Shown here: positions 6,971 to 14,353 of the stretch, piece by piece | How the letters are laid out: every line of letters starts with the position of its first letter | Numbering within the stretch: position 1 is the first letter of the stretch | Assembly: GCF_049720995.1 (NCBI RefSeq) | Contig: NZ_JBNASF010000028.1 | Coordinates: forward strand, 1 to 18,194 | Reading direction: 5' to 3' | Source: Methanothermobacter sp049720995 | GTDB taxonomy: Archaea; Methanobacteriota; Methanobacteria; Methanobacteriales; Methanothermobacteraceae | DNA length: 18,194 nucleotides | Notes under the pieces: generated by a model | The model's input: only the letters and a program-made list of their open reading frames with translations | The model's database searches: none | What the model was told of the DNA's origin: nothing | Translations under genes and position numbers: made by a program

Positions 6971-7846
6971 ATGAGGATAGTCGCAGTCATCCCTGCCTTC
7001 AATGAGGAGGTGGCCATCGGCTCGGTTGTGCTGCTAACAGGGGAGCATGTTGATGAGGTTATAGTGGTTGATGACGGATCCTCCGACAGAACAGCCCACG
7101 TGGCTGAGATGGCGGGTGCAAGGGTCATAAGGCACCACAGGAATATGGGCAAAGGAGCAGCCCTCAAAACAGGATTTGAGGCGGCAGATGCAGATATAAT
7201 AGTCACCCTCGACGCTGACGCCCAGCACAACCCGGCCGAGATACCCAAACTCGTTGAACCCATACTGAGGGGGGAGGCTGACGTTGTTAATGGAAGCCGC
7301 TACCTCCATGGGAGGGACCGGAACACCCCCAGATACCGGAGGGTCGGCCAGAGGATACTTGACAGGGCCACCAACATATCAACTGGCCTGGATATAACCG
7401 ATACCCAGAGCGGTTTCAGGGCATTCTCATCAAGCAGCATACCCCACTTCAGGTTCAGGGACCCGGGTTTCGTGGTTGAAAGTGAGATGCTTGCAGACGC
7501 TGCAGAGGCCGGCCTTAGGATAGTTGAGGTTGAGGTCGGCGTGAGGTATGATGTGGATGGATCCACAAGGAACCCCATAAGCCACGGTGTCTCGGTGCTC
7601 CTCAAGATCATAGGGGACCTTGAACTCAAGCGCCCCCTCTACTACTTCACACTCCCCGGCCTCATAATAGGGGTTGCAGGGGCAATACTCAGTTTGATGT
7701 TCATAAGGGACTACATAAACGGTGCAAGTGTGAATATGGGTCCCACAATAGTGGCTGTGATGCTTACCCTCTTCGGGACATTCTTCATCTTCACCGGCAT
7801 AATCCTGGATTCCATGAGGCGGATGATAATCCACTATGGAAGGTGA
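6971..7846 (+). CDS. DPM1-like GT2 glycosyltransferase with two C-terminal membrane helices
   Basis: A 291-residue GT-A enzyme expected to load a sugar onto dolichyl phosphate. Marks are VIPAFNEE (6-13), VVDDGSSDRT (32-41), GKGAALKTG (60-68), the metal-binding Asp-Ala-Asp (81-83) and DTQSGFR (144-150). Two hydrophobic segments at about 223-245 and 259-280 anchor it in the membrane, an arrangement seen in one class of polyprenyl-phosphate glycosyltransferases. An upstream in-frame GTG is ignored because ATG 6971 has GAGGA six bases before it (6960-6964) and fits the family start. It is a paralogue of the GT2 gene at 10123, with a shared 22-base stretch. Its membrane-linked sugar could be the donor for the GT-C enzyme at 4225. 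Confidence 0.87.
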   Translation: MRIVAVIPAFNEEVAIGSVVLLTGEHVDEVIVVDDGSSDRTAHVAEMAGARVIRHHRNMGKGAALKTGFEAADADIIVTLDADAQHNPAEIPKLVEPILRGEADVVNGSRYLHGRDRNTPRYRRVGQRILDRATNISTGLDITDTQSGFRAFSSSSIPHFRFRDPGFVVESEMLADAAEAGLRIVEVEVGVRYDVDGSTRNPISHGVSVLLKIIGDLELKRPLYYFTLPGLIIGVAGAILSLMFIRDYINGASVNMGPTIVAVMLTLFGTFFIFTGIILDSMRRMIIHYGR

Positions 7847-7876
7847 CTGAAGACAGATAATGTTAATGGAAGGTGA
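7836..7876. repeat. 11-bp direct repeat at a gene junction
   Basis: ATGGAAGGTGA occurs at 7836-7846, covering the last codons and stop of the GT2 gene, and again at 7866-7876, where GGAAGGTGAT is the ribosome site of the next gene. The period is 30 bases. It may be a small tandem duplication that supplied the ribosome site, or coincidence, since AGGTGA is a common site here. Confidence 0.6.
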
Positions 7877-7881
7877 TTATT

Positions 7882-8874
7882 ATGGATGAATTCAGAGCTT
7901 ATGATGGTAGATGTATTCTTGTAACGGGTGGAGCAGGATGTGTTGGAAGCAACCTCTCAGCGCGCCTTGCAGAGGCAGGAGCCCGTGTGATCATACTCGA
8001 CAACCTCTCATCGAGCTATGAATGGAACATTCCTGAACATGATGACATAGAATTCGTTAGAGGAGACATACTGGACGATGAGGTCCTGAAACGTGTATTC
8101 AAGGAGAGGCCAGAGCACGTCTTCCACCTCGCCGCCCACTTCGCCAACCAGAACAGTGTCGACAACCCTGAAAAGGACCTGCTGGTCAATGGACTCGGCA
8201 TACTGAAGGTACTTGAGTATGCACAGCTTGTGGGTGTTGAGCGGTTCGTTTACTCATCATCAGGATGCGGTGTCTATGGCCTTGACTCAAGGATACCCTT
8301 TGAGGAACATGACATCTCAATATCACTCCACACACCCTACCAGGTTACCAAGCTCCTGGGAGAGCTCTACACCAACTACTTCCACAACCTCTATGATATG
8401 CCCATCGTCAATGCAAGGTTCTTCAACGTCTTCGGGCCCGGTGAGGTGCCAGGAAGGTACCGCAACGTGATACCCAACTTCTTCTACTGGGCCATGAACC
8501 AGCAGCCATTACCCATAACAGGGGACGGCTCAGAGACCAGGGACTGGACATTCGTGGAGGACATAGTCAGGGGACTCATGGCCATGGGTGTGAGGAGGAA
8601 GGCCATAGGCGAGGCCATTAACCTGGGATCAGGTACCGAGCACCAGGTTATTGAGATGGCGAGCATCATAAACGAGCTAACAGAAAACCCTGCGGGTGTT
8701 GTCTACAGGCCGCGGAGGGACTGGGACGCCAAGACAAGACTCCTATCATCAATAGACAAGGCCAGAAGACTCCTGGACTATGAGCCCCAGGTGTCCTTCA
8801 GGGAGGGACTTGAGCGGACCCACCGGTGGTTCACCGATAACTGGGACCTCATAGTGAAGAGCGCGGAGTTCTGA
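7882..8874 (+). CDS. NAD-dependent nucleotide-sugar epimerase/dehydratase
   Basis: A 330-residue extended SDR enzyme with NAD-binding TGGAGCVG (15-22), acidic Asp40 at the end of strand 2 (ribose contact, hence NAD rather than NADP), Ser125-127 in YSSSGCGVYG, and Tyr153-x3-Lys157. RFFNVFGPG and TRDWTFVEDIVRG are the usual substrate-binding segments of this family. It resembles UDP-glucose 4-epimerase or UDP-glucuronate decarboxylase enzymes in length and motifs. The in-frame GTG at 7873 is rejected in favour of ATG 7882 because the GTG lies within the AGGTGAT ribosome site (7871-7877). It lies between a GT2 and a GT4 gene in the operon and should supply a nucleotide sugar. Product sugar unknown. 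Confidence 0.85.
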   Translation: MDEFRAYDGRCILVTGGAGCVGSNLSARLAEAGARVIILDNLSSSYEWNIPEHDDIEFVRGDILDDEVLKRVFKERPEHVFHLAAHFANQNSVDNPEKDLLVNGLGILKVLEYAQLVGVERFVYSSSGCGVYGLDSRIPFEEHDISISLHTPYQVTKLLGELYTNYFHNLYDMPIVNARFFNVFGPGEVPGRYRNVIPNFFYWAMNQQPLPITGDGSETRDWTFVEDIVRGLMAMGVRRKAIGEAINLGSGTEHQVIEMASIINELTENPAGVVYRPRRDWDAKTRLLSSIDKARRLLDYEPQVSFREGLERTHRWFTDNWDLIVKSAEF

Positions 8875-8904
8875 TTTACCAAACTTCTCTTAACGGATGA
8901 TCAC

Positions 8905-10092
8905 ATGAGGATACTGGTCGTACAGGAATCAGACTGGCTGGAGAGGAATCCTCACCAGCAGCACCACCTCTTTGACAGGTTATCTGCAAGGGGCCATGAT
9001 GTGAGGGTCATAGATTACCCCATCGACTGGAGGAAGGATGACCCTGATGGCCTGATGAACCCCCGGAGGGTCTACAGGGGGGTCCACAAGGTCAGAGAGG
9101 ATGCCGGTGTGGATGTGATAAGACCCGCTCACATCAAGGCCCCGTTACTGGACTACCTCTCAATACCATTCAGCCATGGCAGGGAGATACGGAGGCAGAT
9201 AAAGGAGTTCAAACCTGATATCATAGTGGGATTTGGTCTCATAAACTCCTTCATAGCATCCATTGAGGCCAGGAGGAGGGGGATACCCTTCGTCTATTAC
9301 CTCATCGACGTGCTATACACCCTGATACCCGAGAGGGCCTTCCGGGGTCTTGGCAGGATGCTCATGAGGAAGACCATCCAGAGGTCTGACCTTGTCCTCA
9401 CCATAAACCGGAAGCTCGACCAGCTGGCACTGGAGTTGGGGGCAGGGAGGACAGAGGTCATAGACGCTGGCATAGACCTTGCAGAATTCGACCCTGACCT
9501 TGACGGTTCACGCATAAGGGATAGGTACGGTGTGGGGGATGATGACATCCTCCTCTTCTTCATGGGTTTCCTCTACAACTTTTCAGGTCTCAGGGAGCTT
9601 GCAGCTGCAATGGCTGAGAGGCGCGAGGAATACCCCAACGTGAAGCTGATGGTCGTTGGGGATGGGGATGCATATGATGACCTCAAAAGTATAAGAGATG
9701 AGAACAACCTCGATAGCCTCATACTGACTGGCAGACAGCCCTACAATGATATACCCGAATTTTTGGCGGCCTCTGACATCTGCATACTCCCTGCCCACAT
9801 TGATGAGGAGATAATGCAGGACATAGTCCCCATAAAGCTCTACGAGTACCTTGCAATGGCAAAGCCCGTCATAGCCACAAGGCTCCCAGGCATATACATG
9901 GAGTTCGGGGAGGGCAACGGAATCCACTACATAGAGAGGCCGGAGGAGACCCTTGAGGTTGCAGTGGAACTTGCAGACAGGCTCAGGGAGGAGGGCCAGA
10001 TTGGAAGGCGCTTTGTAGAGTCCAATGACTGGGAGACCATAACCGACAGATTTGAGGTTATACTCCAGGAACTTCTGGAGAATGATAATTAG
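8905..10092 (+). CDS. GT4-family glycosyltransferase
   Basis: A 395-residue GT-B enzyme. The N-terminal domain starts with MRILVVQESDW, has HQQHHLFDRLSARGHDV (17-33), the common GT4 helix, and FVYYLIDVLYTL (129-140). The donor domain has LLFFMGFLYNFSG (216-228), VVGDGD (250-255), DICILP (291-296), and KLYEYLAMAKPVIATRLPG (311-329) with Glu314 at the usual acidic position. There are 30 bases between the preceding stop and this ATG; the ribosome site is poor (GGATGATC at 8896-8903). Expected to add a sugar to a lipid-linked intermediate on the cytoplasmic face. Donor and acceptor unknown. Confidence 0.85.
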   Translation: MRILVVQESDWLERNPHQQHHLFDRLSARGHDVRVIDYPIDWRKDDPDGLMNPRRVYRGVHKVREDAGVDVIRPAHIKAPLLDYLSIPFSHGREIRRQIKEFKPDIIVGFGLINSFIASIEARRRGIPFVYYLIDVLYTLIPERAFRGLGRMLMRKTIQRSDLVLTINRKLDQLALELGAGRTEVIDAGIDLAEFDPDLDGSRIRDRYGVGDDDILLFFMGFLYNFSGLRELAAAMAERREEYPNVKLMVVGDGDAYDDLKSIRDENNLDSLILTGRQPYNDIPEFLAASDICILPAHIDEEIMQDIVPIKLYEYLAMAKPVIATRLPGIYMEFGEGNGIHYIERPEETLEVAVELADRLREEGQIGRRFVESNDWETITDRFEVILQELLENDN

Positions 10093-10122
10093 AATCTGAT
10101 TGTCACAATGCAGGGATGCTTT

Positions 10123-10803
10123 ATGAGGATAGTTACTGTGATACCCGCCTTCAATGAGGAGAGGGCCGTTGAGTCAGTTGTGAGGGGCGCCCTTGAACAT
10201 GGTGATGTGATCCTCGTTGATGATGGCAGCACAGACGGAACAGCAGAACTGGGTGAGGCTGCAGGTGCAAGGGTCATAAGGCACCCTGAAAACCTCGGGA
10301 AGGGGGCGGCCCTGAAGACAGGTATAAGGGCGGCACTTGAAGGTGACTATGATGTCATTGTCTTCATGGATGCCGACGGCCAGCATGACCCCTCCCTGAT
10401 ACCTCAACTCGCATCTGCGGTCAATGGTGGCGACTTCATAATAGGATCAAGGTTCCTTGGGAATAAACATGACAGCATGCCCCTCCACAGGCAGCTATCA
10501 AACAGGATAACAACGTGGATACTGAGGATGGCCACCGGGTATGAAATAACAGATAGCCAGAGCGGCTTCAGGGCCATATCAGCCAGATGCGCCCACCTGA
10601 TACTTAACATACCTCACAACGACTACGTTTATGAATCAGAGGCGATATGTAAGACCTCAAGGCACAGATTGAGGATAGCTGAGGTCCCGATAAACTGCAC
10701 CTACGGTGATGAGAAGTCCTACATAGGAGCTGGGGATGTGCTGAGGTACATCAGATTCATTTTGAGGCTCTTCCTCAGGAGATTCTCTGCTGTTAGAACA
10801 TGA
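10123..10803 (+). CDS. DPM1-like GT2 glycosyltransferase, soluble form
   Basis: A 226-residue GT-A enzyme with VIPAFNEE (6-13), LVDDGSTDGT (31-40), GKGAALKTG (59-67), Asp83-Ala-Asp85 and DSQSGFRA (144-151). No strong membrane helix is present, only a basic, moderately hydrophobic tail (YIRFILRLFLRRF). It should make a dolichyl-phosphate sugar. ATG 10108 is an in-frame alternative, but 10123 aligns with the start of the paralogue at 6971 and has GGGATG just upstream. It is followed 15 bases later by a UPF0104-type membrane protein. In haloarchaeal AglD the same two modules, DPM1-like GT2 and a UPF0104-like membrane domain, are fused in one protein, so this pair may be its split form. Confidence 0.86.
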   Translation: MRIVTVIPAFNEERAVESVVRGALEHGDVILVDDGSTDGTAELGEAAGARVIRHPENLGKGAALKTGIRAALEGDYDVIVFMDADGQHDPSLIPQLASAVNGGDFIIGSRFLGNKHDSMPLHRQLSNRITTWILRMATGYEITDSQSGFRAISARCAHLILNIPHNDYVYESEAICKTSRHRLRIAEVPINCTYGDEKSYIGAGDVLRYIRFILRLFLRRFSAVRT

Positions 10804-10818
10804 CATGCGGTGTATCCA

Positions 10819-11814
10819 ATGAAGAGGATTTACATCCTTGCACTGAGCATCCTCCTCATAATTTGCCTGATAATATGGATTGGACCCTTCAGGATCATCA
10901 GGGCAGCCTGCATGGCTGACTGGAGGATCATAGCCATTGCTCTACTCATCCACCTGGCAGTTGTGGCTGTCAGAAGCCTCAGGTGGGGCTTCATAATAGG
11001 TCAGCCCCGCAGAATGGGTGTCAATTTCAAGGTAAAGACCATAGGTCTCTTTGCAGGTAACCTCAGTCCCATGAGAAGCGCCGGTGAGGTTATGAATGCA
11101 GTTGCAGGTAAAAAGTTGAATGGTATAGAGCTCTCTGAGGGTTTATCAGCAGGGTTAACCGAGAGATTCTTTGATCTCGGGATAGGGGGGGCTCTGCTTC
11201 TCATGGCTGCCGTGATGGTCCCTGTGATAAGGATACTGGCCCTTTTCGGCGCTTTCCTCTCGGTCCTTATAACCTATCTTATCTACATTTTTAACTGGAG
11301 GGAGGAGAAGGGATTGAGGATATACCGCAGGATGCACAGGGTCATGGAGAGACTGCCCATCTCTGAGGAGATACTTGAAAACCTCTACACGCGTCTGACA
11401 GCAGGTATCAGGGGGATGATAGGTTACACGAGGTCCTACTCAAATTTCAGATCCATGGGTTTAATATTTATCCTCTCACTCCTCTCCTGGCTCATGGAGT
11501 GCCTCAGGCTCTACCTGGTCTTCATGGCCTTCAGGGTGGAGATTGCCTTCTCAGCGGTTATAATAATATTTCTCCTGGCAAACCTTGTTGGTATACTCTC
11601 CGCCCTCCCCGGAGGTATGGGCTCCATGGAGGTCTCTATGACAGGTTTATTTGTAATATTCGGTGTTTCAGAGGTCATGGCAGGCAGTGTAGCCCTTTTG
11701 GACCGTATAATATCATTCTGGACAGTCACAGTACTTGGAGCTATATTCTCATCATTCTATGCAGGGGAGATATTTGATGAGGTGAGGTCATATGTCCTTG
11801 ACATCAGGTCATGA
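10819..11814 (+). CDS. UPF0104 / LPG-synthase-TM-like membrane protein
   Basis: A 331-residue polytopic protein with about eight hydrophobic segments. It has the pattern of the flippase-like UPF0104 family: an early RSLRWGFIIGQ segment, NLSPMRSAGEV, LSAGLTERFFDLG, and late SALPGGMGSMEVSMTG, where the PGG-G-G-E block is the family signature. Family members include the membrane part of MprF (lipid flipping) and of archaeal AglD. The likely role is handling or flipping the polyprenyl-linked sugar made by the GT2 enzyme just upstream; this is inferred from gene order. ATG 10819 is preferred over GTG 10810 because GGTG (10809-10812) then sits at ribosome-site distance. It is the last gene of the operon. 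Confidence 0.8.
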   Translation: MKRIYILALSILLIICLIIWIGPFRIIRAACMADWRIIAIALLIHLAVVAVRSLRWGFIIGQPRRMGVNFKVKTIGLFAGNLSPMRSAGEVMNAVAGKKLNGIELSEGLSAGLTERFFDLGIGGALLLMAAVMVPVIRILALFGAFLSVLITYLIYIFNWREEKGLRIYRRMHRVMERLPISEEILENLYTRLTAGIRGMIGYTRSYSNFRSMGLIFILSLLSWLMECLRLYLVFMAFRVEIAFSAVIIIFLLANLVGILSALPGGMGSMEVSMTGLFVIFGVSEVMAGSVALLDRIISFWTVTVLGAIFSSFYAGEIFDEVRSYVLDIRS

Positions 11815-11859
11815 TCTTTATTGTGGTTTTGGTCTATATTGACTTTGGTCTGGACTTTC
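11815..11859 (+). terminator. T-rich gap between convergent genes
   Basis: The 45 bases between the convergent UPF0104 and flippase genes are T-rich on the plus strand, with TTTGGTCT repeated at 11828-11835 and 11844-11851. Archaeal termination often occurs at such T tracts, so this is a candidate end for the plus-strand operon. The minus strand is A-rich here and offers no clear signal for the flippase gene. Confidence 0.4.
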
Positions 11860-13278
11860 CTATTTCCTCTCCCTGATGATTGACCTCAATATATCCCTGT
11901 CCACAGAGTCCAGGGCCCCGGTAATGAGTATCCCTGCGATATATGCACCCAGGGCCAGGGGGGCCATGATTATTATGCTGATGGGTGTTAGAAGCAGGAC
12001 GATTGAAACTGAGGCCGGCAGGAGGATCCTCCAGGCAGCGTGGAGGTCCCTCCATGATGGGCCGAAACCGAGTTTCCGCACTGCGATGAGGAAGAGTATG
12101 GTCATGAAGACCTCCGTGATCACCGTGGCGGCACTAGCACCCATGAAGTCGAATCTGGGGATCAGTATGAGGTTCAGAATCACGTTGAATATGGCAGCAG
12201 TTCCTGTGATCTTTGTGACGGTTGTCTGCCTGTTGACTGACCCAAGGAGGCTGGAGGTCACACCGTTTACAAACATGAAGGCGGTTGCGGTTATGAGTAC
12301 CCTGAGGGCCGCTACAGATTCAAGGTACTTGGCAGAGAAGATCAGCTCTATAATAGGCACTGCAAGGGCGAATACCATGAATATTATGGGTACTGCGATG
12401 ATTACGAGGTACTTGATGGATCTCCTGTAGGTGAAGCGCAGCGAATCCTCACTTTCAACGTGGAACCGGGACATCACAGGAAATACCGCCGCAAGGTAGA
12501 CACTGTAGAGTGATACGATCACCGTGAGTAGCCTGTAGGGTGCATTGTAGAGACCCACCGAGACATCACCCTTAATGAGTGAGAGCATCACAGAGTCTAT
12601 CCAGAAGTATATCATGGAGAAGACACTTGTTATGCCAAAGGGAATGGCCTCCATGATCATTTCACGGCTGAAACTTAAACCCGGTGTGAAGAAACGCCTG
12701 GTGAAGATGGTAATGGAGTACAGCAGCGAAAGGATGGCTGCAACCAGGTAGGCCACTGCAACATGGACCACATTACCCCCGAGCCAGACAACGGCGAGGA
12801 CACCCATGAGTATAAAGAGGCTGTTGAGGATGTTCCATATGGTCTGATACTCCATCCTCTGGAGGCCCTGGAATAAGCTGTTGAAGAATGAGCCAAAGGA
12901 GTTCATAAGCATGTAACATGCTATGATGATGATTACAGCGACTGAGGTGCCGTGGTAGAGGCCTGTGAGTGGCAGGAGCAGTATCATCAGAAATACGATG
13001 CATGATAAGATGATACGGTTACCAAGACCTGCAGCCACAAGCTCCCCCGCCCCTGTGGGGTCCCTGGCAATCTCACGGGTGAGGTAGGTCCCGATGCCCA
13101 GATCAGCTAGTATACTGAATATTCCTGTAAGTGCGAGGGCGGTTGAGAGTATACCGAAACCGGCGGTTCCAAGGTATCTTGCAAGGTAGACATTCCATAC
13201 AAAGGCCGCCACATTTGTGAAGACCGTTGCCAGGAGAAGGAAAAGGGTGTTCCTTGCAAGGGTTCTTACCTGGCTCAT
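11860..13278 (-). CDS. Wzx/MATE-superfamily polysaccharide flippase
   Basis: A 472-residue protein with 12-14 hydrophobic helices and few charged loops. The start, LARNTLFLLLATVFTNVAAF then YLARYLGTAGFGILSTALAL and ILADLGIGTYLTREIARDP, is the standard pattern of archaeal and bacterial O-antigen/polysaccharide exporters. The role is flipping a lipid-linked oligosaccharide across the cytoplasmic membrane. A perfect GGTGATC site (plus coordinates 13289-13295) lies 10 bases before the ATG, inside the end of the epimerase gene; the two genes are one base apart and surely co-transcribed. It is the only clear flippase for large glycans here, which makes it the natural exporter for products of the neighbouring operons. 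Confidence 0.88.
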   Translation of the reverse strand: MSQVRTLARNTLFLLLATVFTNVAAFVWNVYLARYLGTAGFGILSTALALTGIFSILADLGIGTYLTREIARDPTGAGELVAAGLGNRIILSCIVFLMILLLPLTGLYHGTSVAVIIIIACYMLMNSFGSFFNSLFQGLQRMEYQTIWNILNSLFILMGVLAVVWLGGNVVHVAVAYLVAAILSLLYSITIFTRRFFTPGLSFSREMIMEAIPFGITSVFSMIYFWIDSVMLSLIKGDVSVGLYNAPYRLLTVIVSLYSVYLAAVFPVMSRFHVESEDSLRFTYRRSIKYLVIIAVPIIFMVFALAVPIIELIFSAKYLESVAALRVLITATAFMFVNGVTSSLLGSVNRQTTVTKITGTAAIFNVILNLILIPRFDFMGASAATVITEVFMTILFLIAVRKLGFGPSWRDLHAAWRILLPASVSIVLLLTPISIIIMAPLALGAYIAGILITGALDSVDRDILRSIIRERK

Positions 13279-13279
13279 T

Positions 13280-14236
13280 TCAATCCCTGATCACCTTATT
13301 CCCGCTCTGAAGTCTTTCCCTGAACCACTCAACGGTCCTCATGAGACCCTCCTTAAGTCCAACTTCCGGTCTGAAACCGGCTGAGACGAGCCTTGATGTG
13401 TCTGCAAGGGAGTGGCGCACATCCCCGGGCCTCTCATCAAGGTACTCTGGCTCTACATCTGCTTCAAGGATTCCGGAGATTATATCAAAGAGTCTGTTAA
13501 CTGTAACTGAAGTTCCACTGGCCACATTGTAGATCCCTGATTCAGGGGACTCTGCAAGGTGGATGTTGACCCTTACAACATCCCCAACGTATATGAAGTC
13601 ACGGCTCTGCTCCCCATCACCGTAGATTTCAGGTGACCTCCCCCTTAGGAGGGAGTCGATGAACCTTGGGATGACAGCGGCGTACTGTGAGTCAGGCCTC
13701 TGACGGGGGCCATAGACATTGAAGTACCTCAGTGAAACCGTGCTGAGACCGTAATCCTCAAAGACCTGGCAGTAGTACTCCCCCGCGACCTTTGACACAG
13801 CATAGGGTGATAGGGGCATGGGCCTGGAATCCTCCCTCAGGGGCATCTCAGGATTGTTCCCATAAACCGCGGAGGTTGAGGCGTTCACAACCTTCCTGAC
13901 CCCTGCCCTGCAGGATGCCATGAGTACCCTGAGGGTCCCGGTGGCATTTACCCGGTGACACCTGAGGGGGTCCCTCACACTTTCAGGGACACTGGCGAGG
14001 GCCGCCTGGTGGAAGACGTAGTCCTTACCCTGAAATATCGCCTCAAGGTCCAGTTCATTGATGCTTCCCCTGATGATTTCAAGGTCATCATGGTGGGGGT
14101 TACTCAGGTTATCAATTCTCCCTGTTGAGAGGTCATCGATTACAGTGACCCGGTTCCCCCTATCAAGGAGTTCGTCTGTGAGGTGTGAACCTATGAATCC
14201 AAGTCCTCCTGTTACAGCTACATCCATATCTCTCAT
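13280..14236 (-). CDS. UDP-hexose / UDP-N-acetylhexosamine 4-epimerase-like enzyme
   Basis: A 318-residue extended SDR with NAD-binding TGGLGFIG (9-16), IDDLSTG (33-39), the HQAALASVPESV segment (76-87) typical of GalE/WbpP-type epimerases, Ser120-Thr121-Ser122 in NASTSAVYG, and Tyr145-x3-Lys149 in SPYAVSK. The RYFNVYGPRQRPDSQYAAVIP region (170-190) is a close match to the pattern of UDP-GlcNAc/UDP-Glc 4-epimerases. It would interconvert UDP-Glc(NAc) and UDP-Gal(NAc); UDP-GalNAc is a plausible precursor for surface glycans and for pseudomurein sugars in this order, which is inference. A second possible start is Met4 (14227). No strong TATA box is visible upstream. It heads the epimerase-flippase pair. 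Confidence 0.82.
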   Translation of the reverse strand: MRDMDVAVTGGLGFIGSHLTDELLDRGNRVTVIDDLSTGRIDNLSNPHHDDLEIIRGSINELDLEAIFQGKDYVFHQAALASVPESVRDPLRCHRVNATGTLRVLMASCRAGVRKVVNASTSAVYGNNPEMPLREDSRPMPLSPYAVSKVAGEYYCQVFEDYGLSTVSLRYFNVYGPRQRPDSQYAAVIPRFIDSLLRGRSPEIYGDGEQSRDFIYVGDVVRVNIHLAESPESGIYNVASGTSVTVNRLFDIISGILEADVEPEYLDERPGDVRHSLADTSRLVSAGFRPEVGLKEGLMRTVEWFRERLQSGNKVIRD

Positions 14237-14353
14237 ATTTTATCCCTGTCCAGTACTATTAAGTCAAATTTTACATTCATCCATGTTATGATCATTGTCA
14301 GATCGCATGGTAGATAAGACTCATAATTTAGGTGTTCGGTGGATGTGAGGGTG

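Noticed and set aside
11876..12430. 184-codon plus-strand frame opposite the flippase gene
   Set aside because: It is antisense to a well-recognised flippase and has the Met/Arg/Thr-rich look of a shadow frame.
14237..14353. Terminator or promoter between the DUF1616-type gene and the epimerase gene
   Set aside because: No T tract on the minus strand and no consensus TATA box; nothing firm can be called in these 117 bases.
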